Source: Mycolicibacterium sp. P1-18 (GTDB taxonomy: Bacteria; Actinomycetota; Actinomycetes; Mycobacteriales; Mycobacteriaceae). From it: a stretch of 64,000 bases of DNA. The first letter of the stretch is position 1. Each line of letters opens with the position of its first letter. Position numbers and translations under genes: made by a program. The notes beneath the pieces are model-generated. The model was not told where the DNA came from and made no database searches. It was given only the letters and a program-made list of their open reading frames with translations. Below, piece after piece: positions 37,180 through 44,952 of this stretch. The stretch lies in assembly GCF_008329535.1 (NCBI RefSeq), contig NZ_NPKR01000005.1, forward strand, positions 62,001 through 126,000, written 5' to 3'.

Positions 37180-37499
37180 ATCCCGTCCACGGCAGGCCCA
37201 CCGCGGCCGAATTGGTCGCCGCCGTCGCCGAATTCCTCGAAACCGACCTGCTGCAGGCGACGGCGGGCGCGGTGAACTTCCACACCCGCGTCGCGGCCAA
37301 CGTGCTGCGTACCGTGGAACGCGAGTTGCTCGACGACTCCCCCGCCCCGGACCTCCTCGGCTTCGGAGACGAACGCGCACTGGCCGCGGCCATCCGCGCC
37401 GGCGAACTCGACGACCGCCCGGGCGAGGTGCTTGCGGCGTTGCGTCGACTGGTCGCCCACCGTCTCGCCGTCGCCCACCCCGGTTACGACGAGGAGTAG
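37176..37499 (+). CDS. Small DUF6285-like protein (LvaB-like partner of the kinase)
   Basis: This is a small helical cytoplasmic protein of 107 residues: RPTAAELVAAVAEFLETDLL, then GAVNFHTRVAANVLRTVEREL, ending in LVAHRLAVAHPGYDEE. It resembles the short proteins encoded next to LvaA-type kinases; LvaB in P. putida is required for LvaA activity. GTG 37176 overlaps the kinase stop (GTGA), consistent with a stoichiometric subunit. No catalytic motif is visible. The DUF number is from memory of the family pattern and should be verified by profile search. Confidence 0.75.
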   Translation: MNPVHGRPTAAELVAAVAEFLETDLLQATAGAVNFHTRVAANVLRTVERELLDDSPAPDLLGFGDERALAAAIRAGELDDRPGEVLAALRRLVAHRLAVAHPGYDEE

Positions 37500-37503
37500 T
37501 CGA

Positions 37504-38133
37504 TCACCGGCGGCGCACCCGGGCCAGCCAGGCGGGTTCCTCGACGACCGTGCCGACCGGCAGACCGAGCGCGTCGGCGTGCGCCGGCCCGACGATGCCA
37601 CGATAGGTCGTGACGTCCAGCGCCTCCACGTCCCAGCCGTCGGCGAAGGCGTCCCGGACGGTCTTCTCGCCGACCGACGGTCCAAAGCCCCGGCCGGCAT
37701 CGGAGAGGGCGAGCAGATGCAGTACCCCGCCCGGACGGATCGCGCGATGCAGGCTCGCGACGTAGCGTGCCCGGTCTGCGTCGTCGCCGAAGACGTGGAA
37801 CAGGGCGCTGTCCAGCACCGTGTCATAGCCGGGTTCGGCGTCCAGGGCGAGGGCGTCCCGCACCTCGAAGTGCGCGTCGACCCCGTGGGCCTCGGCGTTC
37901 GCCCTGGCCCGATCGACGGCGTGCGGCGCGAAGTCGACCCCGAGCACGTCGTAGCCGAGCGCCGTCAGCAGGATCGTGTGTTCCCCGAGGCCGCAGCCGA
38001 CGTCGAGGACGGCGCCGCGGATGGTGCCGGTTCGTTCGAGTGCGACGACGGCGGGTTGCGGCTCACCGATGACCCAAGGCGGAGTGCCGGATTGGTAGGC
38101 CTGGTCGAATCTGTCCTTCGCTGGTGTGGTCAC
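37504..38133 (-). CDS. SAM-dependent methyltransferase (class I)
   Basis: This is a Rossmann-fold methyltransferase of 209 residues. Motif I is VLDVGCGLGEHTILLTALG, followed by VLGVDFAPHAVDRARANA (motif II acidic residue) and YDTVLDSALFHVFGDD (motif IV). GTG 38133 is the likely start (MTTPAKDRFDQAYQSG); a TTG at 38148 is possible. The N-terminal FDQAYQSGTPPWVIGEPQP is the pattern of small-molecule methyltransferases of the thiopurine/tellurite-like group. It converges on the DUF6285-like gene four bases away. The substrate is unknown. Confidence 0.85.
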   Translation of the reverse strand: MTTPAKDRFDQAYQSGTPPWVIGEPQPAVVALERTGTIRGAVLDVGCGLGEHTILLTALGYDVLGVDFAPHAVDRARANAEAHGVDAHFEVRDALALDAEPGYDTVLDSALFHVFGDDADRARYVASLHRAIRPGGVLHLLALSDAGRGFGPSVGEKTVRDAFADGWDVEALDVTTYRGIVGPAHADALGLPVGTVVEEPAWLARVRRR

Positions 38134-38177
38134 GGGTTCAGTCTGCAACCTGAACCGGACTCGAGGTCAACCCCGGA

Positions 38178-38462
38178 TCACGCGGTCTTCGACGCCGGGG
38201 CGATCCAGGTCTGCACCTGTGGCGTGAGCCGATGAGGCAGCGCACCCGCGCGGGTGCACGTGCGCAGGACGACCTCGGGCGCATCGGCTTCGAAGATCCC
38301 GTAGAGCGCGTCGTCAGCCGGAACCGAAACCGTGACCAGGAGCCGCACCGGCGCCGCCTCCACCGACATCACCTGCGCGGTCGACTCCAACAGCGCCGTC
38401 AGTCCACCGACGGCCCTCTCGGTCAGCTCGGTTCGGTACCACTCGGCGAGGAAGCAGGCCAC
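38178..38462 (-). CDS. Small ferredoxin-fold protein, DUF4242/SCO4226-like
   Basis: This is a 94-residue protein with an alternating beta-alpha-beta pattern: MACFLAEWYRTELTERAV, then VRLLVTVSVPADDALYGIFEAD, then VVLRTCTRAGALPHRLTPQV. This resembles the DUF4242 group, of which the Streptomyces SCO4226 protein binds nickel; no metal motif is certain here. The start is GTG 38462, one base after the stop of the large LAL regulator, so the two are probably co-transcribed. The role is unknown. Confidence 0.65.
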   Translation of the reverse strand: MACFLAEWYRTELTERAVGGLTALLESTAQVMSVEAAPVRLLVTVSVPADDALYGIFEADAPEVVLRTCTRAGALPHRLTPQVQTWIAPASKTA

Positions 38463-38463
38463 C

Positions 38464-41349
38464 TCAGCTCCTTTCCTCCGCGGCTGGGCCGCTGTCGTCG
38501 ACGTGCACGCCGCGGATCAACTCGACGCGGGTGCGAATGCCCAGTTTCCGGTAGACGCGACCGAGGTTGCGCTCCACGGTCTTCGGGCTGATGAAGAGGG
38601 CGGCCGCGACGTCCTTGTTCGTCATGCCGGTGGCGGCGAGTTCGGCGACGCGTCGTTCGCCGGGCGTCAGCCCCGAATCGTGCCCCTTGGGGAGGCCGAC
38701 CCGCGCCAGTTCCTGGGCGGCCCTGTCGGCCCAGATCGGCGCACCGAGGTCGGCGAACGTCTTCAGGGCGTCCCCGATGGTCGTCCGCGCAGCCTGCCTG
38801 CGGCGCAGCCGACGTTGCAGCTCTCCGAGGAACAGCTGCGTCCGAGCGCGTTCGAATGGCGCGGCAAGGTGTTCGTGCTCGGCCATCGCCAGCAGCGCCG
38901 CTCGCTGCGCACCGTCGAGATCGCCCTCGGCGGCCAGCAGCATGCTCCGGCACCGCGCGCCGACGGCCGACATCCACGGGTGGTTCAGTCGGGCACCGCG
39001 CGACTCCATCGCCGACACGAGGTCCTCGGCCGCCCCGAAGTCGTCCATGCCGACCATCGCCTCGACGGCGTCCGGGATGAACAAGAACGTCGAGATGTCG
39101 GTGTCGGCGGCGTGCCTCCACCGGGAGAGCGACGGCTGCAACGCGTTCAACGCCTCGGCGTAGTTGCCGAGGGACACCTCGAGGAAGCCCAGCGCCATCG
39201 ACGGCCACGTCGTCGTCCACTGCCCCTCGGGTATCGAGGAATCCGTCAGCGCCGCCTCGACCTCCTTGCGGGCGTCCTGCTCGCGACCCGCGTAGGCGGC
39301 GGCGAGCGCACCCGGCACCGCGGCGAGGATCCTGACGTGGCTGCCACCGATCTGCTCGGCGCGCAACGTCATGTCCTCCGCCGTACGCGCGGCATCGGCA
39401 TAACGGCCCAGCCAGACGTCGACCATGGCGGCGTGGAACTCGAGCAGGAGCACATCGGATTCGGTTCCGCGCGAGGCGCTTCGGGCTATGGTGTCCGCCA
39501 ATGCAGGTGCCGCCTCGGACAGCCGTCCCGTCCACCCCAGCACCAGCGCACCGACGGCGCGCGCGCTGAAGGCGGCCGGGACGTCGGCGTCGGGATCCTC
39601 CAGCCGCATGGCACGGTCCAGCGTCGGCTGGTCGAGGCCGAGCCCGCGGCGACACTGCAACGCGACGTGGACGGCGAGCGCCTGGCTCAGCAGATGCGGA
39701 TCGTCCAACCGCTCGGCACGGGTCATCGCCTGCATCGAGTGTCGTTGTGCGACGTCGCCGTTGCCCAACGACGACTGCGCCATCGCGGAGCTCAGATGCG
39801 CCCGCACCTGCAGACTGGAGCCCTTGGGCAGATCGGCCATCGCGTCGCGCAGCGTCTTCGCCGCAGCGCCGAACTCGCCGCGGTGCAGCAGGGTTCCCGC
39901 CACCAGCAGGCGCGCGACGGCGCGTTGCTCGCCGGCGGGCAGCACCGTGGCCGCCGATTCCGCCTGCGCCCTGGCGCGATCCAGTTCTCCGGCGCGCAGA
40001 TGATGGCGGGCCGCATCGAGCCGGCGTGCCGGGGTACCCCCGCCGAGACCGATGGCCAACTCGACCAACTCCGCGGCGGCCACCGGATCGCCCCCGAGGC
40101 CGACGGTTCTCGCTGCCTCGTCGAGTGCCAGCAGGGTGTCGGGGTCGGCGTCGACCTCGGCCAGCGCCAAGTGTCTGGCCCGCTGTTCGGGCGCCCGCTC
40201 GAGATCGGCCAGCGCGCGGTGCATTCGGCGCCGGTGACTGAGTGGGGCCTCGCTGTACACGCCGTAGGCCAGCACGGGATGGGTGAAGCGCACGCGATTC
40301 CCCTCGATCGCGACCACTCCGTCCTGCTCGGGTTCTTCGAGCAGTTCGACCAGGTGCTCGACCGTCGTCGACGTCATCGCCGCCATCAGGTCGACCGTCG
40401 GGTCACCGACGCATGCACCGGCCAGGAGCGCCAGCTTCACCTCGTCGTCGAACCGGCCGACCTGGTGGCGGATGATCTCCGCCAGCGCTGGTGGCAGGAT
40501 CGCCGTGGCCGGGGACGTCGTGTCGTTCAGTGCGCGGGCAAGTTCCAGCGCGTAGAACGGGTTGCCACCGGATACCTCGACGATGCGGCTCATCGTCGGC
40601 CGCGACAGGGACCGTCCCATGCGGTCGGTGACCACGCGCTGCAGCCTGCTCGAATCCATCGGCCGAATGCGCATGCGGGACAGGGTGTCCGGGCTGTGCA
40701 GCGTCAGCCAGGTGGCGGTTCCGTCGGCACTGAGACCCTCGGTGAGCAGCAAGCCGACCCGACCTCGCAACCGCCGTGCGGCGAACGCAAGAAGGTCACG
40801 GCTGTCGGCGTCGAGCCACTGGACGTCGTCGACGGCGACGAGAACCGGTGTGGCGTCGGAGAGCTTGTTGACGATGGCCGTGAAGGCCGCGACGACAGCC
40901 CGTCGATCGTCGGGGACGCGGTCACCCGGCACGTGCAGGAGGTTTCGCTCCGCGGCGATTCGCTGCATCTCGGGCAGCGAGTCGACCACCTCGGCTTCGA
41001 CGTCGGCGATCAGTTCGGACGCGATGCCGAAGGCCAGCCCACTGCCGTCCCGGTTCGCCCGTGCCGACAGCACCCGGAAACCGGCCCGCCGTGCCTCCTC
41101 GCAGGCGGCGACCCAGGCCGTCGTCTTGCCGATCCCGACCTCGCCCTCGATCAGCAGCACCGCAGGCCCGAGGGCAGCCGACGCCAGAAACGACGAGACC
41201 TGCCCGTCCTCGCTGAACCCGTTCACCGACACACCTTTCGATCGCCGGACGCCACTGAGGTGCCGATGGGGAGTGAGAAGTCCGAACAGGGGCGTGTCCA
41301 GGCAGGCTTCGGCCGGACGCGGCTCCGGGTCGAGTGCCTGAACCGTCAT
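38464..41349 (-). CDS. LAL-type LuxR family regulator with AAA domain, 961 residues
   Basis: This is a large ATP-binding LuxR regulator. The AAA/NACHT-like part has Walker A EGEVGIGKTT near residue 70 and Walker B LVAVDDVQWLD near 170, followed by a long TPR-like helical region (residues about 400-880) and a C-terminal LuxR helix-turn-helix (LTPGERRVAELAATGMTNKD, ISPKTVERNLGRVYRKLG). Such proteins bind an inducer in the helical region and activate nearby operons in an ATP-dependent way. The start is ATG 41349. It is divergent from the GMC oxidoreductase gene across a palindrome at 41415-41434, its likely site. Confidence 0.93.
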   Translation of the reverse strand: MTVQALDPEPRPAEACLDTPLFGLLTPHRHLSGVRRSKGVSVNGFSEDGQVSSFLASAALGPAVLLIEGEVGIGKTTAWVAACEEARRAGFRVLSARANRDGSGLAFGIASELIADVEAEVVDSLPEMQRIAAERNLLHVPGDRVPDDRRAVVAAFTAIVNKLSDATPVLVAVDDVQWLDADSRDLLAFAARRLRGRVGLLLTEGLSADGTATWLTLHSPDTLSRMRIRPMDSSRLQRVVTDRMGRSLSRPTMSRIVEVSGGNPFYALELARALNDTTSPATAILPPALAEIIRHQVGRFDDEVKLALLAGACVGDPTVDLMAAMTSTTVEHLVELLEEPEQDGVVAIEGNRVRFTHPVLAYGVYSEAPLSHRRRMHRALADLERAPEQRARHLALAEVDADPDTLLALDEAARTVGLGGDPVAAAELVELAIGLGGGTPARRLDAARHHLRAGELDRARAQAESAATVLPAGEQRAVARLLVAGTLLHRGEFGAAAKTLRDAMADLPKGSSLQVRAHLSSAMAQSSLGNGDVAQRHSMQAMTRAERLDDPHLLSQALAVHVALQCRRGLGLDQPTLDRAMRLEDPDADVPAAFSARAVGALVLGWTGRLSEAAPALADTIARSASRGTESDVLLLEFHAAMVDVWLGRYADAARTAEDMTLRAEQIGGSHVRILAAVPGALAAAYAGREQDARKEVEAALTDSSIPEGQWTTTWPSMALGFLEVSLGNYAEALNALQPSLSRWRHAADTDISTFLFIPDAVEAMVGMDDFGAAEDLVSAMESRGARLNHPWMSAVGARCRSMLLAAEGDLDGAQRAALLAMAEHEHLAAPFERARTQLFLGELQRRLRRRQAARTTIGDALKTFADLGAPIWADRAAQELARVGLPKGHDSGLTPGERRVAELAATGMTNKDVAAALFISPKTVERNLGRVYRKLGIRTRVELIRGVHVDDSGPAAEERS

Positions 41350-41409
41350 CGCCGCCTCCTGATCGCCGGCCCGTCCGGCGTGGTGTAGTCGAAAGGCTAG
41401 GAACGGCGG

Positions 41410-41440
41410 ACTACGTGCGTCACGCGTAACGCACTACGTG
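41410..41440. promoter_or_regulatory. Palindrome with flanking direct repeats, candidate LAL operator
   Basis: GTGCGT-C-ACGCGT-A-ACGCAC (41415-41434) is a 20-bp palindrome broken only at one symmetric pair. The octamer ACTACGTG overlaps both ends as a direct repeat at 41410-41417 and 41433-41440. It is in the 142-base gap between the divergent LAL regulator and GMC oxidoreductase genes, so it is well placed to control both. Confidence 0.6.
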
Positions 41441-41491
41441 TTTTCCCGCGAACCGGCGCTGAGCAGCGGTGCACGAACTACCGTCACGCCG

Positions 41492-43231
41492 ATGGGGTTG
41501 GACGACGACGTGAGCGATACGACCGATTACCTGGTGATCGGCAGCGGCTTCGGCGGATCGGTGATGGCGGCGACACTCGCGGAATCACCGCATCAGGTGT
41601 GCCTGCTCGAGCGCGGGAAGGCCTATCCCCCCGGCTCGTTTCCCCGGACACCCGACGGATTCGCGAAGAACTTCTGGGATCCGTCGGAGGGGCTTCACGG
41701 CCTGTTCAACGTGTGGTCGTTCGACAACGTCGACGCCATCGTCTCCAGTGGGCTCGGAGGTGGTTCGCTGATCTACGCCAACGTGATGCTGGAGAAGCCC
41801 GCCGAGTGGTTCACCCAACCGAGGCCCGACGGACCCGACGAGACGTGGTCCTTCGATCACGACGATCTGCTCGAGCACTATGAGGCCGTCCGGGAGTTCC
41901 TCCACGTCGGGACGATGCCCACGGAGTTCATGGCGACCGAGTCGACGAAGACGCGACGGTTCCTCGACGCCTCCGAGGGCGCCGGCGAACTGGCTCCGTT
42001 GGCGGTGCGGTTCCACGGCACCGACGGCACGCCTGCCATTGGTGCACCGCTCCCGACGGAGGGCTACGGCAGTATCTTCGGCACCCCACGCCGGACGACC
42101 TGCCGGATGATCGGCGAGTGCGACATCGGCTGCAACGAGGGCGCCAAGAGCAGCATGGACCACACTTACATCTCGTTGGCCGCCTACCGGGGCGCGTCCG
42201 TCCACGCGCGCACCGAGGTTCGCACGATTCGGGTGCTCGACGGGGCACCCGAGGGGTACCGCTTCGAGGTGACCTTCGTGCGGCATCCCGCGTGGGCCGA
42301 GGGCCAGCCCAGGAACACCAAGTCCGTCGGGACGCACACCATCAGGGCCAAGCGGGTGGTCCTCGCCGCCGGCGCATTGGGCACGACGTATCTGATGCTG
42401 ATGAACCGCACCCGCTTGGCCCTCCCCGCCAATTCACCCGTGGGCGAGCGGTTCTGCGACAACGGCGACCACCTCGCCGTCGCAGTGCCGCTCCGAGACA
42501 CGCAAGACTTCGCGGCGAACGAGGGTCCCGTGATCACCGCGTACCGACGGTTCGAGACGACTTCGGACGCCGGCGACGGTCGGCCACCCGTCCGGATGTA
42601 CCTGCAGGACGGCGGTGTTCCCACGATCATGGTGTGGGTGCTGCAAATGCTCGGGGCACGGGGATTGGTGAGCCGCCTCGTCGCCAAGGGCACGCAGTAC
42701 GTGTGGCAGCGAGTCACGAACACCAACGACAACAACGTCTCCGCGGAACTCAGCGAGATCCTGGGCGTGTCACCCCCGCTGGCCAGAAGCCTGCCGCTGC
42801 TCGGCATGGGCGAAGACGTCGCCAACGGCCGGTTGCGCGTGGACAAGAAGGGAACACTGGTCAATTCGTGGACGCCGGCGGATTCCCGGCACCACTTCAG
42901 CGCGATGCGCGTGAGGATCAACGATCTCTCGCGTCATCTCGGCGGTCAATGGAAGGCCAAGCCCGACGTTCCCACCGAACGCACCGTCACCGTGCACCCG
43001 CTGGGTGGGTGCCCTGCCGACACGTCCCGGTTCGCCGGTGTCGTCGACTCGTTCGGTCGCGTCCGCGGGGTGCCCGGACTGTGGATTGCAGACGGATCGG
43101 TGATGCCGGGACCGGTGGGAGCCAACCCGTCGCTGACGATCGCGGCGTTCGCGCGTCGTGCCGCAATGGAATTGCGCGACGAGGACGTCGACGGTCCGCC
43201 GTCGGTACCGCTTCCCCCGCCGACCGAGTGA
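41492..43231 (+). CDS. GMC oxidoreductase, cholesterol-oxidase-like
   Basis: This is an FAD-dependent alcohol oxidase/dehydrogenase of 579 residues. The FAD motif is YLVIGSGFGGSVMAATLAES; SSGLGGGSLIYANVML and VLAAGALGTTYLMLMN are typical of the cholesterol-oxidase branch; the catalytic His is expected in TVHPLGGCPADT and the paired Asn in GANPSLTIAAFA. No signal peptide is visible, so it probably acts inside the cell. ATG 41492 (MGLDDDVSDTTDY) is preferred to ATG 41438, which lies directly after the candidate operator. It oxidises a bulky secondary alcohol, perhaps a sterol; the convergent genes behind it probably act with it. Confidence 0.88.
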   Translation: MGLDDDVSDTTDYLVIGSGFGGSVMAATLAESPHQVCLLERGKAYPPGSFPRTPDGFAKNFWDPSEGLHGLFNVWSFDNVDAIVSSGLGGGSLIYANVMLEKPAEWFTQPRPDGPDETWSFDHDDLLEHYEAVREFLHVGTMPTEFMATESTKTRRFLDASEGAGELAPLAVRFHGTDGTPAIGAPLPTEGYGSIFGTPRRTTCRMIGECDIGCNEGAKSSMDHTYISLAAYRGASVHARTEVRTIRVLDGAPEGYRFEVTFVRHPAWAEGQPRNTKSVGTHTIRAKRVVLAAGALGTTYLMLMNRTRLALPANSPVGERFCDNGDHLAVAVPLRDTQDFAANEGPVITAYRRFETTSDAGDGRPPVRMYLQDGGVPTIMVWVLQMLGARGLVSRLVAKGTQYVWQRVTNTNDNNVSAELSEILGVSPPLARSLPLLGMGEDVANGRLRVDKKGTLVNSWTPADSRHHFSAMRVRINDLSRHLGGQWKAKPDVPTERTVTVHPLGGCPADTSRFAGVVDSFGRVRGVPGLWIADGSVMPGPVGANPSLTIAAFARRAAMELRDEDVDGPPSVPLPPPTE

Positions 43232-43846
43232 TCACCATCGCACTCTCTCGAAGGAGCAGTACGTCTTCAGCAGGCCCCTGACGAAGAACTCCGCGTAGTC
43301 CAGCACCGCGCGACGCCGCTGCGTCGACGTGCTTCCCTCGCCGAACCCGCGCATCGTCGTGAGCTGCACGAGAAAGCTCCGCGGCGAGATCTTGATGAAG
43401 CCGGCAGCGCACCACGGCCGTGCGCCGTCCACCGGGACCGACACTTCGGTCAGCGTGACGTGCGCGGTCGTCGAGTCGCGCCACGGGTGCCAGCTGGGTT
43501 GGAGATACTTGTTCGCGCACAATTCGATTCGACGATCGTCGTTGACCAGAACCGCCGTGTACGTCATCAGACGCGCTGGCTTGCCGTCCGGGCGAAAGCC
43601 CGGCGTGAACAGCTCGAACGCGCCCTCCGTGGAGACGAAGCGGCCTCCGACGACCGGGATGACCAGTTCGGCCCGCAGGCGGGCGGTCGGTACGGCGCTC
43701 GCGAGGAACTCCGCGACGTCCGCGATCTCGATCGACGCGCGCATCGACGCGGCGAAGGCGCTCGTGGCCGCGTACCCGGCGTCGGGATCGGTGGAGTTCA
43801 GGGCCACCCGGCCGGTCATCGTCTCCCTGAATCGAAGCCCGGTCAC
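43232..43846 (-). CDS. Unrecognised 204-residue protein linked to GMC oxidoreductase and hydrolase
   Basis: I do not recognise this family with confidence. The sequence looks like a soluble, beta-rich protein: LRAELVIPVVGGRFVSTEGAF, then RLMTYTAVLVNDDRRIELC, then TTAHVTLTEVSVPVDG and FIKISPRSFLVQLTTMRGFG. No signal peptide, metal motif or cofactor motif is evident. The start is GTG 43846, overlapping the hydrolase stop (GTGA), and its stop abuts that of the convergent GMC gene. The tight linkage suggests it works with both. Some long actinobacterial proteins combine GMC and hydrolase domains with a middle segment, which this gene might represent as a separate chain. Confidence 0.7.
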   Translation of the reverse strand: MTGLRFRETMTGRVALNSTDPDAGYAATSAFAASMRASIEIADVAEFLASAVPTARLRAELVIPVVGGRFVSTEGAFELFTPGFRPDGKPARLMTYTAVLVNDDRRIELCANKYLQPSWHPWRDSTTAHVTLTEVSVPVDGARPWCAAGFIKISPRSFLVQLTTMRGFGEGSTSTQRRRAVLDYAEFFVRGLLKTYCSFERVRW

Positions 43847-44952
43847 GCGTCCTCGCTCAACCAGCCGATGATGTCGGGGAAGACGTCGACGGCGGCGTAC
43901 CGGCCCAGGAACACGTCGAGGTGTCCGTACCCCGGATACTGCTGGAAGCCGTGGCGTGGAGGCGCTCCGGGTGGCACTGGTGAATTACGGTTGAAGAACT
44001 CCCACGACTCGCGCATCGCGACGGGCCGGAACGTGTGGTTGTCCTCCCCGGTGATGAAGGTGAAGACAGCGTCGGTTCTCGGCGCCTCTTGCCCGAGTTG
44101 GGCGGGGATCTCGGGGTAGTTCTTGACGGGCACCAGGCGACCGGCCTTGAGACACTCGCGGGTCTGCCGGAACAGGCTGACCGGGACGTGGGCGAACTCG
44201 CCCTTGATCCAGTCGTGGGTCTCGGGGTCCAGGTTGTGGTGACTCCACAGGGTCGGGAACCCGACGCCGTAGACGAAGCTGGAGTGCTTGCACACGGCGT
44301 TGCGGCATTCGTGGTGGGTCACGTCCACCATGAAGTCCATGAGCTTGGCGCTGAAACTTGGTGGATACAAACCGTATTGCGGGTTGAAGTAGTCCATGAA
44401 CTTGCCGAGGGTCGCCAACGCGATCGGCAGCTTGACCGCGGCGGCGCGCCGCACCCGGGGTGTCATCGCGGTCGAGTTCGCCACCACCCGCGTCACCTCG
44501 GGCAGCAGTCCCGACGCGATCGACATCGTGAAGGCGTGCGAGCCCTGGCAGTGCACCACCGCCTTGACCGTTGCCTTGCCGGTGACCTCGAGGATCTTCG
44601 CCACCGCGGCGGGGAAGTCGTTCACCGCCGCGTCGTCGAGGGTGTACTCGGACGGCTCGAGGTCGATGCTGGAGCGCCAGTTGAGGATCCACACGTCGAA
44701 GCCCGCCTCCGACAGCATCGCGGGCAGCGTGAGGATGCCGGGCGGGCAGAACAGATTGGCGCGCACCCCGGCGCCGTGCACCAGCATCACCGGACCCATG
44801 TCGGTGGTGCCCGGCACCGGTGGCAGATGCCGAAAGTTTAGTTCGAAGCCGTCCCTGGCCGGGAACCACACGGTCTCGACGTTCGGCAACACGACCCCGG
44901 GAGATGACGTCAGCCGGATGTCGGTGTGCGGCGGAACGGTGAAGCGCCGCAT
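43843..44952 (-). CDS. Alpha/beta hydrolase (lipase/esterase-like)
   Basis: This is an alpha/beta-hydrolase-fold protein of 369 residues resembling the PHB-depolymerase/lysosomal-lipase-like group. It has LVHGAGVRANLFCPPG (oxyanion region), WILNWRSSIDL, the nucleophile region AVVHCQGSHAFTM (Ser in CQGS), an Asp candidate in FITGEDNHTF and His in YPGYGHLDVFLG. ATG 44952 overlaps the stop of the LAL regulator (ATGA). Together with the GMC oxidoreductase it suggests conversion of an esterified or keto-lipid substrate. Confidence 0.85.
   Translation of the reverse strand: MRRFTVPPHTDIRLTSSPGVVLPNVETVWFPARDGFELNFRHLPPVPGTTDMGPVMLVHGAGVRANLFCPPGILTLPAMLSEAGFDVWILNWRSSIDLEPSEYTLDDAAVNDFPAAVAKILEVTGKATVKAVVHCQGSHAFTMSIASGLLPEVTRVVANSTAMTPRVRRAAAVKLPIALATLGKFMDYFNPQYGLYPPSFSAKLMDFMVDVTHHECRNAVCKHSSFVYGVGFPTLWSHHNLDPETHDWIKGEFAHVPVSLFRQTRECLKAGRLVPVKNYPEIPAQLGQEAPRTDAVFTFITGEDNHTFRPVAMRESWEFFNRNSPVPPGAPPRHGFQQYPGYGHLDVFLGRYAAVDVFPDIIGWLSEDA

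Noticed and set aside
38332..41388. A 1018-codon plus-strand open frame opposite the LAL regulator
   Set aside because: The length is due to high GC. Its translation has no domain and the opposite strand encodes a complete LAL regulator with all expected motifs.
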